From contig NZ_CP012552.1 of the NCBI RefSeq assembly GCF_004803855.2, positions 434,001 through 498,000 of the forward strand: a stretch of 64,000 bases of DNA, given 5' to 3'. The translations under genes and the position numbers were made by a program. The notes beneath the pieces were generated by a model, which saw nothing but the letters and a program-made list of their open reading frames with translations, had not been told where the DNA came from and ran no database searches. Shown here one piece after another: positions 8,254 through 21,046 of the stretch. Each line of letters starts with the position of its first letter. Positions within the stretch are counted from its first letter, which is position 1. Source of the stretch: Campylobacter sp. RM16192 (lineage in GTDB: Bacteria; Campylobacterota; Campylobacteria; Campylobacterales; Campylobacteraceae).

Positions 8254-10598
8254 TTAATGCTTTAAAGTAAAATCAAAAAATTTGCTTTTAAATTTATTAT
8301 CTTTTATTAGATTGTATTGTATTACAGCAGCATCTATATTGCCTATCTCTTGGTATAAGAGTGCAAGTGCTAGTCTGCTTTCAAAGGCGTTTGGATCGGT
8401 TAGCTTGGATAGTTCCAAAAGAGCGATTGCATTTTGAGAGTGATTGGAGCCTATTGCAGCCACAGATGTTAGAAACAGTGTTCCTGCGTCAGTAATCTTA
8501 AACTCATCTATGATTTTGTTATATATTTGATAGCTCTCTTCGAAATCGTTAGTAAAAATATCGATATATGCCAGAGTTTGTAGTAAATTTATATCATTTT
8601 GATTACCGTTTGCGATTAGTTTTTTAAGCTTTTCTCTCTCGTAGTTAAGTAGTCCTGAAATTTGAAGAAGTTTGATGTATTGTTCTTTGATAATGTTTGC
8701 GCCGTGATAAAAAGCTGCTTCATTTAGCTCTTTATTGTGAAAATAGATTTGAATTTGGCGCACATACTCTTTGATATTACTATCTTTAAATTTTGATATA
8801 AAGCTTAAAATATTTGATATTACGTCATCTGGAAGCTTTGATTTTAAAATTTCACTCTTTGCGATAAAGTCCTCATCTCTATTTGCAATTTTAGCTATTA
8901 TTGCGTCAAATGCTAAATTTATAGCACTCTCTTCCTTTTCTTCTTCAAGCCATCTTATTAACGCATTTTGATTGCCAGAAATTAGTTCCATTAGGGCCTT
9001 ATACAAATTAACCTCTTTTATATTCGGATCTTGCGCTAAATTTTCAGTTATCTCTTTAATAAATTTTGTGTTATTAATACTATTTATGTCGTTTGATATT
9101 GCACCAAATATTCCGGCAAGATGATTTGTCGGATCAAGGTGATAACTTGTAATAAAGTGCTTTGCCGCAAGAGAGAAGTTTCCAAGTTGAGCGTAACTTA
9201 AAGCAAGGTTATAGTGAAGCACTGAGTGCTCCGGATAGATTGAAATAAGCTTTGCAAAATGCGTATTTGCCTCTTTTAGTTTGTAGTTTAAAGCGCTTGC
9301 TATGGCTTTTGATATTTCTAAATTCACTTTTGATATCATTCCGCTTGTATTTAGGTAGTTGCTTGCGGCGCTTGCATCATCTAAAAATAGACTAACTCCG
9401 CCTTTTCTTATATAGTTTATCGTTTGACCGGGATCAAAAACTTTGTAAGGCGCGAAATAAAACAAGACCTCATATCTTCTGGTCTTATCAAAAAATATAT
9501 CGTTTTTAAAATGCATTTGAGCTAAATTCACGTCAAATAGCTCAGGTTTTAGTATCGTTTTAATCGGAAAATTATTATTTAAGAATAATGGATCTTTTAA
9601 AAATACCATCTTTAATCCATCGGCTGCAGCTGGATAGTTATTTGTTTTAATGTCTATTAAAGCCAGTATCGAGTCGATTTTATCAGTGTTACTTTCGCTT
9701 TTAAGAGCGATATTTAACTTGTTTCTAGCCTTATCATATTCCCCTTCTTTAGCGTAAAGCATACCAAGGGTTAAGCTTGCATCAAATTCCTTTTGTTTTT
9801 CTAGTAGTTCTATAGCCTCTTTGTTTTGATTTAAATAACTTAAAATTTTTGCACTAAGGTACTCATATTTGTCTTTATAGTGTCCGTTGACAGGATGGGA
9901 AAGTGCTCGCAAAGCCTCTATATAATGACCTTTGTAGTAGTTTATAAGTGCATAGTAGTAGTTATAAAGTGGGGAATCTGACTCATCTTGAAGAAATGAA
10001 TTTGCTAAATCTATATAGTATTGAAAATTTTGCTTATTATTAAGCTCTAGCGAACATACAGCCGCATTTATAGCACTTACGGCTATATTTTCTTTATTGT
10101 TGATCGCTTTTTTAAATGACTCTAGCGCATCATTAAATTTTTGTTGTCTCATTTGAGATACGCCTAAGTTGTAGTTTGATAAAGACTCGTTAAAAATTGC
10201 TATGTTTTCATAAATTTTAAGCGCTTCAAATTTATTACCCTTTTCATAGAGTAAATTTGCTTTTTGTATCATATCATCTATCTTTGAAGCGCCAAATTTC
10301 TGTATTTCAAAGCGGTCTTCGATATCTCTTGCGAGTTTAGACGGATCAATATCTGAACTCTTATCTTCTTTGAAAACAAAAAATAAAATTATAGCTATTA
10401 GTATAGCCGATACTAAGGATGCAATTGCGACGATTATTAAAAGCTTTTTTTTGCTTTTTTTGACAACGATCTTCTCAGGTTGATCTGATTTGGCTTGCTC
10501 CTCTTGCAAACTATCAAGGGAGATAAGCCCTTCATCTTGAGGTTTTTCGTTTTTTGATTCGTCGGCTTCCTCTAGTATGACTACATTTTCTTCAGCCA

Positions 10599-10599
<1 letters not shown>
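8254..10599 (-). CDS. Large membrane-anchored TPR-repeat protein
   Basis: 781 residues starting at a GTG that overlaps the serS stop (TAGTG). An acidic N-terminal ~45 residues precede a Lys-rich stretch and one membrane segment (about 51-72), then about 700 residues of TPR helices, for example LLYEKGNKFEALKIYENIA and LHYNLALSYAQLGNFSLAAKHF. The topology suggests a short cytoplasmic tail and a long periplasmic repeat domain acting as a scaffold. It is the last gene of the der-aroK-trpS-serS run and matches the position I recall for Cj0390 in C. jejuni. The partner is unknown. Confidence 0.85.
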
Positions 10600-12817
<2,218 letters not shown>

Positions 12818-12887
12818 ATTTTCATCCTTTTTTAAGCTTAAATTTTAATTTTTCTCAAATTTGAGTCGTAAAATTTAAACCATACGT

Positions 12888-13400
12888 TCATTTTTTAATC
12901 TTATTTACAATCTCTTTAACTATATTTTTAGCGCTCTTGCCTTCGACATCAACTATGATATCGGCTTTTTTCTCGTAAATTTTCTTTCTTGTTTTAAATA
13001 GCTCTTTTGCTTTGTCTCTATCTTTTAAAAGCGGACGTTTAGCAAATTTCTTCTGGGCATTTTGGCTATTTTCTATGCGTTTTATTATGCCATCAAAGCT
13101 TGATTTTAGATATATCACGGTGCCGATTTTGTTTAAATTTTTAACGTTTACAAAGCCTCCGCCGCCTGCTATCACGCAGTTTTGCACGTTAGCGGCTAAA
13201 TTTTTAGCGACTAAGCTTTCTTGCTTTCTAAAATACTCTTCGCCCTTTGTCTCAAAAATTTCGCGAATTTTTAGATTTTCACTGCTTTCGATAAGATCGT
13301 CCGTATCAAGCATAAGTCGTTTTAGTTTTTTGCAAAGCTCCCTTGCTACCGTTCCTTTGCCAACTCCCATGAAGCCGATTAAGACTATATTATTGCTCAT
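12888..13400 (-). CDS. aroK: AroK, shikimate kinase
   Basis: 170 residues. The P-loop is [10 protein letters not shown] (a GKG variant of the usual GKS/T), followed by LDTDDLIE (the DxD that binds Mg and shikimate), FRKQE with the shikimate-binding Arg, and AGGGGF. The adenine-binding lid RPLLKD also fits. It phosphorylates shikimate in the chorismate pathway. Its start overlaps the der stop by 11 bases. Confidence 0.93.
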   Translation of the reverse strand: MSNNIVLIGFMGVGKGTVARELCKKLKRLMLDTDDLIESSENLKIREIFETKGEEYFRKQESLVAKNLAANVQNCVIAGGGGFVNVKNLNKIGTVIYLKSSFDGIIKRIENSQNAQKKFAKRPLLKDRDKAKELFKTRKKIYEKKADIIVDVEGKSAKNIVKEIVNKIKK

Positions 13401-14763
13401 CTTTTTCCTCGCTATCGCTGTTTCTGTTTTTTGGTATGAGTACGACAGGAACGCCGCTTAGTTCAAATTTCTCGCGCAGTTTGTTTGTAAGATAGCGTTT
13501 GTAGCTAAAGTGAAGTGCGCGCGGACGGTTCATGATAAGAGCTATCTTAGGCGGTGCAAATCCAAACTGCACGGCATAATAAATCTTCACGCTCTTGCCT
13601 TTTTCGCGCGGTATCGGGTGAATTTTGGTCGCCTCTTTGATGAGTTCGTTTAGTTTTGAGGTTTGAATTTTTTGAGTGAAATTTTTATAAACTTCAAAAA
13701 TGAGCGAGTAAATTTTATGCACTCTCTTGCCGCCAAGCGCGCTAACGCTGATTATTGGAGCGTAGGTTAGAAATTTAAACTTATCTTTGATGATCTTTTT
13801 CATCTCGTCAAACTCCACTTCGCTCTTATCCCACTTGTTTAGCACTATTATCACGCCGAGGTTAAATTTGCTAGCAAGCCCTGCGATACGCTCATCAAGC
13901 TCGGTTAGCGGCTCTGAGATATCAAGCACGAGTAGGGCGATATCTGTGTTTTCAAGTACGCTTTCGGTTCTATTAAGCGCGTATCTTTCGATGCCTTCTA
14001 TCTTGCCGCGCTTTCTAATGCCGGCGGTATCTACAAATTCGATCACTCTATCTTCATAAACGAAAGTTTCATTTACAGGATCTATCGTGGTGCCTGCCAC
14101 ATCGCTTACAACGGCTCTTGCGTCTTTAACCAAAGCGTTTAAAAGCGAGCTTTTGCCCACGTTTACACGTCCTATGATGCCAACTCTTATGTTTTTTTCT
14201 TCAAAATTTTGCTCGCCTTCTTCGTCAAGAGTCTCTAAAAAATCATCAAAATCTTCATCCAAATCAGGTTTTATCTCATCTTTAAGATGCCTATAAATCC
14301 ACTCGCTAAGCTCATCAACTCCGGCGTTGTGAGTAACTGAGATGGCAAACAGATCCTTTGCGCCAAAGCTATCAAATTCCCAAGCTCGTTGCTCGTCTTT
14401 TTTGCTATCTACTTTATTTATGACAAGTGCGGTTGGAATTCCTAGTCTTAAAAGTGCGTAAAACATCGCCTTGTCTTCGTCATCAGGGAAATTTTTGCCG
14501 TCTACCATGTAGATGATCGCATCTGAGTTTTGAGCCTCTTTGAGCGTTTTTTCTTTGACATTTCTAAAAAGCTCACTACTATCGTCAAGTCCGCCGCTAT
14601 CAACCAAAATACACTTTTTATCGTCAATCGTTATCTCTGCTTTGTTTGTGTCGCGAGTAGTTCCGCTTACGTCTGAAGTGATGGCTATGCGCCTCTTTGC
14701 TAAACGGTTAAAAAGCGAGCTTTTGCCTACGTTTGGCTTTCCGACAAGTATGATTTTTTGCAC
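13390..14763 (-). CDS. der: Der (EngA), double-domain GTPase for 50S ribosome assembly
   Basis: 457 residues with two tandem G domains and a C-terminal KH-like domain. G1 motifs are [12 protein letters not shown] (residues 6-17) and [12 protein letters not shown] (about 196-207). G3 boxes are DSGG and DTAG and G4 boxes are NKVD and NKWD. The KH part contains [12 protein letters not shown]. The start is GTG with AAAGGA upstream. It is divergent from the EamA transporter across a 107-bp gap that must hold both promoters. Confidence 0.97.
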   Translation of the reverse strand: MQKIILVGKPNVGKSSLFNRLAKRRIAITSDVSGTTRDTNKAEITIDDKKCILVDSGGLDDSSELFRNVKEKTLKEAQNSDAIIYMVDGKNFPDDEDKAMFYALLRLGIPTALVINKVDSKKDEQRAWEFDSFGAKDLFAISVTHNAGVDELSEWIYRHLKDEIKPDLDEDFDDFLETLDEEGEQNFEEKNIRVGIIGRVNVGKSSLLNALVKDARAVVSDVAGTTIDPVNETFVYEDRVIEFVDTAGIRKRGKIEGIERYALNRTESVLENTDIALLVLDISEPLTELDERIAGLASKFNLGVIIVLNKWDKSEVEFDEMKKIIKDKFKFLTYAPIISVSALGGKRVHKIYSLIFEVYKNFTQKIQTSKLNELIKEATKIHPIPREKGKSVKIYYAVQFGFAPPKIALIMNRPRALHFSYKRYLTNKLREKFELSGVPVVLIPKNRNSDSEEKDEQ

Positions 14764-14870
14764 TTTGTATTCCTTTAAATTTTGCTATTATACAAATTTT
14801 TAACTTACAATGTTTATAAATTAAGCCGTTTTGCACTACAATACGCTCAAATTTCAAAGAAGGTTAATAG

Positions 14871-15761
14871 TTGTTACATAAATTTCTAATGAGGCATTTG
14901 GGCACGTATTATATGATCATCGCTTGCATGCTCTTTGCGATAACAGGCGCTCTTGCGAAGGTCATAAGTGCCGATATGCCATCTATCGAAGTTGTGTTTT
15001 TTAGAAATTTGATCGGCCTTGTGATGATCGTTTATTCGCTTTATAAACGCCCGGCTCATCAAAAGGGCGGACATCCGTATCTGCTCATATTTAGAGGAGT
15101 TATCGGCACGCTTGCGCTCTTTGCGTTTTTTTATAACATCGCTCATATAAATTTAGGCGCTGCGTTTACCTTTTCTAAAACCAGCCCGATATTTACGGCA
15201 CTGCTTGCCGCGATGTTTATGGGCGAGAGGCTAAGCTCGCGCGGTTGGATGGCGATATTTATCGGATTTGGCGGAATTTTGCTTATCATTCAGCCTGGGC
15301 TTGGCATCTCAAAGACCGATTGGCTTGGAATTTGGAGCGGAGTAGGGGCTGCGATGGCTTATACGAGCGTTAGGGAGCTTAAAAAAAGCTATGACACGCG
15401 CGTTATAGTCTTTTCTTTTATGGGATTTGGCACGGCTCTTCCGATCATATTTATGGCTTTGGCGGAGTTTATCCGGATAGACGGGTTTGAATTTTTGTTT
15501 TCCAAATTTGTCCTGCCTGATACTAAAAATATCTTTTTGATCCTTCTAATGGGCGTTGCGGGGCTTTACTTTCAGATGTATCTTACTAAAGCTTATGCGG
15601 CAAGTAAAAAGGCTGGCACGGTTGCGGCTGTAAGCTACGCCGACGTAATCTTTACCATTATCATCGGATATTTTATGGGGGACGGGCTGCCAAACACTGT
15701 TGCATTTTTGGGTATAATTCTAGTAATTCTTAGCGGAATTATAGTGGTAAAGGAGAAATAA
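14871..15761 (+). CDS. EamA/DMT-family inner-membrane transporter
   Basis: 296 residues with about ten hydrophobic helices in two EamA repeats of five (first repeat [14 protein letters not shown]..., second from [17 protein letters not shown]). The drug/metabolite superfamily exports small molecules; the substrate is not predictable. The TTG start at 14871 has AAGG seven bases upstream; an internal ATG at 14889 is a possible alternative. It overlaps kdsA by one base (TAATG). I recall the same neighbour (Cj0385c) in C. jejuni. Confidence 0.87.
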   Translation: MLHKFLMRHLGTYYMIIACMLFAITGALAKVISADMPSIEVVFFRNLIGLVMIVYSLYKRPAHQKGGHPYLLIFRGVIGTLALFAFFYNIAHINLGAAFTFSKTSPIFTALLAAMFMGERLSSRGWMAIFIGFGGILLIIQPGLGISKTDWLGIWSGVGAAMAYTSVRELKKSYDTRVIVFSFMGFGTALPIIFMALAEFIRIDGFEFLFSKFVLPDTKNIFLILLMGVAGLYFQMYLTKAYAASKKAGTVAAVSYADVIFTIIIGYFMGDGLPNTVAFLGIILVILSGIIVVKEK

Positions 15762-16561
15762 TGATACTAATCGCAGGGCCTTGCGTCATCGAGAGCGAAG
15801 AGCTTGTATTTGACGTGGCAAAAAGGCTTGTGAAATTTAATGAAGATAATAGGATAGAGTTTTATTTTAAATCAAGTTTTGATAAGGCAAATCGTACGAG
15901 TATAAATAGCTTTCGCGGTCCCGGGCTTGAAAAGGGTTGTGAAATTTTAGCTCGTGTGAAAAAGGAATTCGGCTTTAAAATTTTAACGGACATTCACGAG
16001 AGCTATCAAGCTAAGCCTGTGGCTGAAGTTGCGGATGTGCTTCAAATTCCTGCGTTTTTATGCCGTCAAACCGATTTGCTTGTGGCTGCGGCCAAGACAA
16101 ATTCGGTCGTAAATATCAAAAAAGGGCAGTTTTTAGCAGCCAGCGCGATGAAACATTCCGTAAAAAAAGTGCTTGAAACTCGCGGTGTAGAGGGCGATGG
16201 ATATGAAGTGGCTAAACAAAATGGAATTTGGCTAACGGAGCGCGGAAGCACTTTTGGATATGGAAATTTGGTCGTTGATATGAGAAATTTGGTTTTAATG
16301 AGAGAATTTGCGCCTGTGATATTTGACGCTACGCACAGTGTTCAGATGCCTTCGGCTCTTGGTGAAAAGAGTGGCGGAGATGCAAGATTTGTGCCGTATC
16401 TTGCAAGAGCGGCGGCAAGTGTGGGTGTGGACGGGTTTTTTTACGAGACGCATATAAATCCGTGCGAAGCGATGTGTGATGGACCAAATATGTTAAATTT
16501 AGACGAGCTGGATAGAGTTGTAGAGCAGACTTTAAAAATACAAGAAATTTTAAGGGGATAA
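15761..16561 (+). CDS. kdsA: KdsA, 3-deoxy-D-manno-octulosonate 8-phosphate synthase
   Basis: 266 residues. It condenses arabinose 5-phosphate and phosphoenolpyruvate to KDO-8-P for lipopolysaccharide/lipooligosaccharide core synthesis. Signatures are IAGPCVIES at the N-terminus, [10 protein letters not shown], [10 protein letters not shown] and [11 protein letters not shown]. The Cys in the N-terminal IAGPCVIE suggests the metal-dependent type. It is followed three bases later by ribH. Confidence 0.95.
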   Translation: MILIAGPCVIESEELVFDVAKRLVKFNEDNRIEFYFKSSFDKANRTSINSFRGPGLEKGCEILARVKKEFGFKILTDIHESYQAKPVAEVADVLQIPAFLCRQTDLLVAAAKTNSVVNIKKGQFLAASAMKHSVKKVLETRGVEGDGYEVAKQNGIWLTERGSTFGYGNLVVDMRNLVLMREFAPVIFDATHSVQMPSALGEKSGGDARFVPYLARAAASVGVDGFFYETHINPCEAMCDGPNMLNLDELDRVVEQTLKIQEILRG

Positions 16562-16563
16562 TT

Positions 16564-17034
16564 ATGAACATAATCGAAGGAAATTTAAAACTAAGCGGAA
16601 AAGAAAAAATCGCAATTATCAATGCAAGGTTTAACCACATCATCACCGATAGGCTTGTCGAAGGCGCTAGAGATGCGTTTCTTCGCCACGGCGGAGATGA
16701 AAAAAATTTAAGCCTTATTTTAGTTCCGGGAGCATTTGAAATCCCTATGGCTCTTGAAAAGGCTCTTGAGAGCGGCAAATGGGACGCGATATGCTGCGTT
16801 GGAGCGGTTATTAGAGGCTCAACTCCTCATTTTGACTATGTTTCGGCTGAAACTACAAAAGGCATCGCAAACGTAACTCTTAAATACGGCAAGCCCGTAA
16901 CATTTGGCGTGCTAACGGTAGATAGTATCGAGCAGGCCATTGAGCGAGCGGGCAGTAAAGCCGGAAATAAAGGCTTTGAAGCGATGAGCGGCGCGATAGA
17001 GCTTTTGAATTTATATAAAAATATAAAGGTTTAA
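16564..17034 (+). CDS. ribH: RibH, 6,7-dimethyl-8-ribityllumazine synthase
   Basis: 156 residues, normal length for the capsid-forming lumazine synthase of riboflavin biosynthesis. Visible motifs are [26 protein letters not shown], and [16 protein letters not shown] with the catalytic His, followed by [14 protein letters not shown]. It lies between kdsA (3-base gap) and nusB (1-base gap) in a tight operon. Confidence 0.96.
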   Translation: MNIIEGNLKLSGKEKIAIINARFNHIITDRLVEGARDAFLRHGGDEKNLSLILVPGAFEIPMALEKALESGKWDAICCVGAVIRGSTPHFDYVSAETTKGIANVTLKYGKPVTFGVLTVDSIEQAIERAGSKAGNKGFEAMSGAIELLNLYKNIKV

Positions 17035-17035
17035 A

Positions 17036-17431
17036 ATGGCAACTCGTCATCAGGTTAGACAAGCCGTAATATCGCTACTTTACGCTCAGGAGATGGGTAG
17101 CGAGATGAGTGAATTTAAGGATGAATTTTTAGAGGAAAAAAAGATAAGAAATGAGCAAAGAAATTTTACGACTTCGCTTTATGATGGCGTAAATGAAAAT
17201 TTGACCGCTCTTGATGAGTTGCTTAACTCACACTTAAAAGAGTATAAAATCCACGAAATCGGCGTTGTAGAAAGAGCGATACTTCGACTTGGAGCTTACG
17301 AGATGAAATTTACGGACACCGATAAAGCGGTCGTGATAAACGAGGCTATAGAGCTTGCCAAAGAACTTGGTAGCGACTCTGCGCCGAAATTCATAAACGG
17401 TGTGCTTGATGCGGTAAGGAGTGATATATGA
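17036..17431 (+). CDS. nusB: NusB transcription antitermination factor
   Basis: 131 residues, all-helical. Typical N-terminus [20 protein letters not shown], and the conserved C-terminal region [14 protein letters not shown] ... [29 protein letters not shown]. It binds boxA RNA with NusE in rRNA transcription. ribH-nusB adjacency is common in bacteria. It overlaps pyrF by four bases (ATGA). Confidence 0.96.
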   Translation: MATRHQVRQAVISLLYAQEMGSEMSEFKDEFLEEKKIRNEQRNFTTSLYDGVNENLTALDELLNSHLKEYKIHEIGVVERAILRLGAYEMKFTDTDKAVVINEAIELAKELGSDSAPKFINGVLDAVRSDI

Positions 17432-18123
17432 AACTTTGCGTAGCGCTTGATATGGCCACGATGGAGCAAAATTTAGCTTTGGCTAGAGAGCTAAAGGGAC
17501 TTGATGTATGGCTTAAAGTAGGACTTAGAAGCTATTTAAGAGACGGAGCTAAGATAATTGACGATATAAAAAAGATTGATGATTTTAAAATTTTCTTAGA
17601 TCTTAAGCTGCATGATATACCAAACACGATGGCCGATGCCGCAGAAGTGATAGCAAGCTTGCCCGTTGACATGATAAACGTGCACGCAAGTGCAGGAAAA
17701 AGGGCGATGAGTGAGGTCATGAACCGCTTAAATTTACTAAAAAACCGTCCCTTAGTTCTTGCTGTGTCGGCTCTTACTAGTTTTAATGAAGATGGTTTTA
17801 GAATAGTTTATAACGACGATATAAAAAATTTTGTTCTTAAATTTTGTGTTAGTGCTTATGAAGTGGGTGTTGATGGGATGGTTTGTTCGGTATTTGAGAG
17901 TAATATGATAAAAGATGCAACATCACGTTTTTTTCTTACTTTAACTCCAGGAATTCGTCCTTTTAATGAGGACACGAACGATCAAAGCAGAGTAGCTGAT
18001 TTAGAAACTGCAAAAAAAGAAAATAGCGATTTTATCGTAGTTGGTAGACCGATATATGAAGATAGTAGTCCTAGGGAAATTTGCGAAAGAATACTATCTG
18101 AAATAGAAGTTGTAAATGAGTGA
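17428..18123 (+). CDS. pyrF: PyrF, orotidine 5'-phosphate decarboxylase
   Basis: 231-residue TIM-barrel enzyme of UMP synthesis. The catalytic Lys-Asp motif [10 protein letters not shown] is present (about residues 53-62), with LALDMA-type N-terminus ([11 protein letters not shown]) and the phosphate-gripping end [14 protein letters not shown]. Its 3' end overlaps the start of a decayed Cdd1-family gene by eight bases. Confidence 0.96.
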   Translation: MKLCVALDMATMEQNLALARELKGLDVWLKVGLRSYLRDGAKIIDDIKKIDDFKIFLDLKLHDIPNTMADAAEVIASLPVDMINVHASAGKRAMSEVMNRLNLLKNRPLVLAVSALTSFNEDGFRIVYNDDIKNFVLKFCVSAYEVGVDGMVCSVFESNMIKDATSRFFLTLTPGIRPFNEDTNDQSRVADLETAKKENSDFIVVGRPIYEDSSPREICERILSEIEVVNE

Positions 18124-18362
18124 GCTTAGAAAAATTCCATTTGTCGGAAAATCTACCGAAGCAGATCTAATAGCTCTTTGATATACAGATATAGCTTCGC
18201 TAAGATATGCCGATCATGAGGATATGTTATAGGCAAACTATCGCAATGGATCGCGGAAGTAATAAGTGTATTTTTTTGTATGTTGATCGTATGATCTATT
18301 ATTATGCAAGGACTACAAAACCGGATAAAAATAGACTAAAATGGTGGCTCTGGAAAGATTAG
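18116..18362 (+). pseudogene. Decayed Cdd1 ('pathogenicity locus') family gene
   Basis: An ATG overlapping the end of pyrF opens [21 protein letters not shown], the helix-hairpin-helix start of Cdd1-family proteins, but a TGA stops it at 18179-18181. The same frame continues YTDIASLRYADHEDML, then hits TAG. After a further frame change, YVDRMIYYYARTT and RLKWWLWKD-stop appear near 18278-18362, which match the family's C-terminus. At least two lesions and a short loss of sequence are needed to explain this. I recognise the family from memory; its function is unknown. Confidence 0.7.
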
Positions 18363-18428
18363 TTAGAATTGACAAAATTTAAGCGGCATATCAGGAGCTA
18401 TTTAATATAATCACATTTCTTCTTTTAT

Positions 18429-18519
18429 GGACAGATGGGTGAGTGGCTGAAACCACACCCCTGCTAAGGGTGCAAGTCTTAATCGGGCTTCGAGGGTTCA
18501 AATCCCTCTCTGTCCGCCA
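18429..18519 (+). tRNA. tRNA-Ser (anticodon GCU)
   Basis: 91-base class II tRNA with CCA encoded. The acceptor stem GGACAGA pairs with TCTGTCC. The anticodon loop contains CTGCTAA (anticodon GCT), a long variable arm lies around AGTCTTAATCGGGCTT, and the T arm is GAGGG-TTCAAAT-CCCTC. It reads AGC/AGU codons. The last 23 bases are the attachment site of the genomic island that follows. Confidence 0.95.
18497..18519 (+). repeat. attL: 3' end of tRNA-Ser used as integration site
   Basis: The 23 bases from TTCAAATCCC to GTCCGCCA at the tRNA 3' end recur at 42626-42648 with one mismatch (CTC versus TTC). An integrase gene starts about 195 bases downstream, the standard layout of tRNA-targeted elements. 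Integration preserves the tRNA on this side. Confidence 0.88.
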
Positions 18520-18632
18520 TTATTTAAATATTTCAATTCCAATCTTTTCTAAATCTTTCTTTTTAATCCCTAAAATACGCTATTTTGATATCATATACTT
18601 TCTATTGGACCTTAAAAAATCCTAAAATATGG

Positions 18633-18638
18633 TATAAT
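18633..18638 (+). promoter_or_regulatory. Likely -10 element of the integrase promoter
   Basis: A consensus TATAAT lies about 75 bases before the integrase ATG, inside the left end of the element. A TGTATCACTT repeat and its inverted copy lie between it and the gene, a suitable place for binding by the integrase or a regulator. Confidence 0.4.
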
Positions 18639-18664
18639 TTTCCCATCAATTATGTATTACTAAT

Positions 18665-18699
18665 TGTATCACTTAAAGAATGTATCGCTAGTGATACAG
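18665..18699. repeat. Inverted TGTATCACT repeats at the left end (possible integrase arm sites)
   Basis: TGTATCACTT (18665-18674) is followed by AGTGATACAG (18690-18699), the inverted form. The same decamer occurs twice in direct orientation at the right end of the element (42554-42563 and 42566-42575). Shared short repeats at both ends fit arm-type binding sites of a tyrosine integrase; this is inference. Confidence 0.5.
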
Positions 18700-18713
18700 A
18701 AAAAAGGATAAAA

Positions 18714-19943
18714 ATGGCTACCTTGGGAACCGAAAAAGAGATAAAAGCGTTAATTGCTCCTGATAGCGGTAAAGCTTTTTAACCGTATCGCTCTTTGGGT
18801 TGCCTATTGTTTGAAGACTCTTTAAGGCGTTTAAAAATATGGGAGTAGCTACTCTTGAACTATTCATCTCCTCTATACTAACATTCTTAATAAGATCAAG
18901 TAGATTATATTCAAATCTTGATAGCTCTGAGGGAAGCGATTTAAATGTTTGAGTTTTTAAAGCATCTTCTTTATATAAGTTCCAAAGCTCGGAAAAGCTG
19001 TTTATCCTTTTTGGCTTTAATGTATTATGCTTGCTAAGCTCTTTAAGATAAGGTAGTGAATCCTTAATGGCTTCGGCTATGCCATAAATCTTTTCTTGCC
19101 AAGCTCCTATTGTTTTTGTAGTATGGTTACCCTTTTGATCCATGTAGCGAAGTTTAAAAATTTTTCCACCCGTGGAATAGTGATACAGCTTTAAGCCTTT
19201 TTGGCCCTTTATACTATAAGTAGCTACTTAATAGACTGAATCAAGTCTTTGACTTTGCAGTTATTAACGGCTATCTTGAAAATAATCCCACTAGAATACT
19301 ATCTAGAAACTTTGAAAAGAACTTCATAAAAGTAGCCCCTGTTCCAAGAAAGGCAATAACCGATATAGATAAGTTTAAGACTCTAATATCCAGTATAAAT
19401 GAGTATTGGGGAGATGTAAATGTTCTTAGCTGTATGAAATGGACCATGCTTTATGCTCTTAGGCCTAGCAATGCTAGACTTGCTAGATGGGAAGATATTA
19501 GTATAGATAAAAAAGAGTGGATAATAAGAGCGGAGGATATGAAGATGAAAGAAGAATTTATTATCCCATTAACCGATACAGCAATAGAACTTTTAAAAAC
19601 AATTCCAAGCTATACTATAAAACAAGGCTATCTATTTAGAGGTGCTAAACATAATGCTCCGATAAGTGATAACTCTATGAGAATGGGCCTTAAAAGGCTT
19701 GGATATGATGGCGAGATGGATATGCATGGATTTAGATCCAGCTTTAGAACCATAATTAGCGAATTAAACTACACTGAAAAACTTGGATTTACAGAAGAGG
19801 TAATGTCGCTTTGTATAGATCATAGATTTAGAAAGACTATTAAAAGCGATGAGAGTTATCATAGGGCCAAATTCGAAAGCGGAAAAAGAGAAATTTTTGA
19901 ATATTGGCATGAAAAATTGAGAGAATTTGGGTTTAAAATCTAA
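18714..19943 (+). pseudogene. Tyrosine integrase interrupted by an internal 449-bp inversion
   Basis: The N-terminus (MATLGTEKEIKAL...) runs forward from 18714, the middle (residues about 21-170) is read only on the minus strand from 19223 back to 18775, and the C-terminal catalytic part resumes forward from 19224. Flipping 18775-19223, between the AGCT at 18773-18776 and the AGCT at 19222-19225, restores one 409-residue frame with sensible joins (SGKATYSIKG and TVKKLLNRLNQVF). The catalytic domain has Arg in YALRPSNARLARW, Lys in KMKEEFIIPL, HGFR, the second His in IDHRF and the nucleophile Tyr in SYHRAKF, as in P4-type integrases. AAAAAGGA precedes the ATG. As written the gene cannot make full-length integrase. 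Confidence 0.88.
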
Positions 19944-20176
19944 AAAGTCAATAAAATCACTTAAAGAATTTCGTATATGTTACCATATTACACACTTACA
20001 TTTAAAAATACGCTATCACCGATATTCTATTATAGATAATATATACTAAAAACAACTAATTATATTCTTAGTTAGCTTTAAATAAGCTTAAAATAATTCA
20101 CTCAAATGCTTTTTCCTTTTAATTTGTAACGAAACATGCTACTATGCTCAAAAATATTATAAAAAAAGGGAAATAT
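19944..20176. other. Non-coding gap between integrase and mobilization genes, possible oriT
   Basis: 233 AT-rich bases with no credible reading frame. An inverted repeat AACTAA/TTAGTT lies near 20052-20078 and AGCTTTAAATAAGCTT next to it. The origin of transfer of ColE1-like mob modules normally lies upstream of mobC, so it could be here or just before 21047; no recognisable nic sequence is seen. Confidence 0.3.
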
Positions 20177-20404
20177 ATGATTGAAAATTTAATTACTCCA
20201 GAACAATTCTGTTTGATGTATGGAGTGCCTATTCAAACTCAAGCCAAATGGCGTATGAAAAAAGGAGATGGGATAAAACTTCCATATATTAAACTGGGAA
20301 GAAGAGTTTTTTACAAGAGAGACTCTATAGAAGCTCTTGTAAATAGTTTAGAAGTAAATTCTATCGCCTCAATAAATACTAATACTATAAAGGACAAAAG
20401 ATGA
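20177..20404 (+). CDS. Small helix-turn-helix DNA-binding protein (excisionase/AlpA-like)
   Basis: 75 residues from the ATG at 20177, which has AAAGGG seven bases upstream; a longer frame from 20144 lacks a ribosome site. TPEQFCLMYGVPIQTQAKWR looks like a winged helix-turn-helix and KLPYIKLGRRVFYKRDSIEALV is the typical wing and C-terminal helix of excisionase/MerR-like element proteins. It overlaps the next gene by four bases (ATGA). A role in excision or control of the element is inferred from type and place. Confidence 0.7.
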   Translation: MIENLITPEQFCLMYGVPIQTQAKWRMKKGDGIKLPYIKLGRRVFYKRDSIEALVNSLEVNSIASINTNTIKDKR

Positions 20405-21012
20405 TAGAGATAGCAGGTTTAATTCTATACACTCCAAAAGATATAGAAGATGCATTGGGAATAAACATTAGGATTCAGGCTAGGTATAGAAATAAAGGAC
20501 TGCTTCCTTTTAGAAAGATGGGATCATCGATATTTTATACACAAAGCGATATAAGAGACTTTTTGGAAAATACCAAGATATCAAGTGTAGCTATAAAAAG
20601 TGTAGAAAAGAGAAAAGATAGATCAAATGAAGATGATGATTGTAATGGCGACAAAGAAATCATATCTAAAAAAGCATCTATTGTACATGATGAAAATATC
20701 AAACCCGTATCGCCTCAGCAAGACAGTTACCATGATAAGAGTATAGGTAAGGCTCAGGAAAACAAGAGCGATACAAAAAGCAATACCGATACGATAAATC
20801 TAAATTTAAACTCTGATACTACGATAAATCTAAACGACAGTTATTTAGCGCGCGGCATAGATGATATTAAAAGTAGCGACACGAATAAAACGGCAAGTAG
20901 TAGCATGCAGCAGACACTAGGTCATGTAGTTTTTCCCCGCAACGACACGCAAGCCATACGGCTTAAAGAGCAGCCAAATTCTTTTAAAGGCTTAGCCGAT
21001 GCCAAGCTTTAA
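20401..21012 (+). CDS. Helix-turn-helix protein with long disordered tail
   Basis: 203 residues. The first ~60 (YTPKDIEDALGINIRIQARYRNKG ... KMGSSIFYTQSDIRDFLE) parallel the preceding small protein, so the two appear to be tandem paralogues of the same winged-HTH fold. The remaining ~140 residues are polar and low-complexity, rich in Ser, Asn, Asp and Lys with a repeated TINLN/DTTINLN motif, and look disordered. It is translationally coupled to its neighbour and may act in plasmid-like replication control or transfer regulation. Exact role unknown. Confidence 0.6.
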   Translation: MIEIAGLILYTPKDIEDALGINIRIQARYRNKGLLPFRKMGSSIFYTQSDIRDFLENTKISSVAIKSVEKRKDRSNEDDDCNGDKEIISKKASIVHDENIKPVSPQQDSYHDKSIGKAQENKSDTKSNTDTINLNLNSDTTINLNDSYLARGIDDIKSSDTNKTASSSMQQTLGHVVFPRNDTQAIRLKEQPNSFKGLADAKL

Positions 21013-21046
21013 ATACAATATAAAACTTATAAACAAGGATATTTAA

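Noticed and set aside
18718-19143. Minus-strand frame of 141 residues as an independent gene
   Set aside because: Its sequence is the core-binding domain of the integrase; together with the forward parts it forms one protein after re-inversion, and its last ~18 residues are only antisense to the integrase start.
19434-19943. Catalytic integrase fragment as a separate complete gene
   Set aside because: The frame is open upstream to about 19224 and lacks a ribosome site at the internal ATG; it is the C-terminal part of the interrupted integrase.
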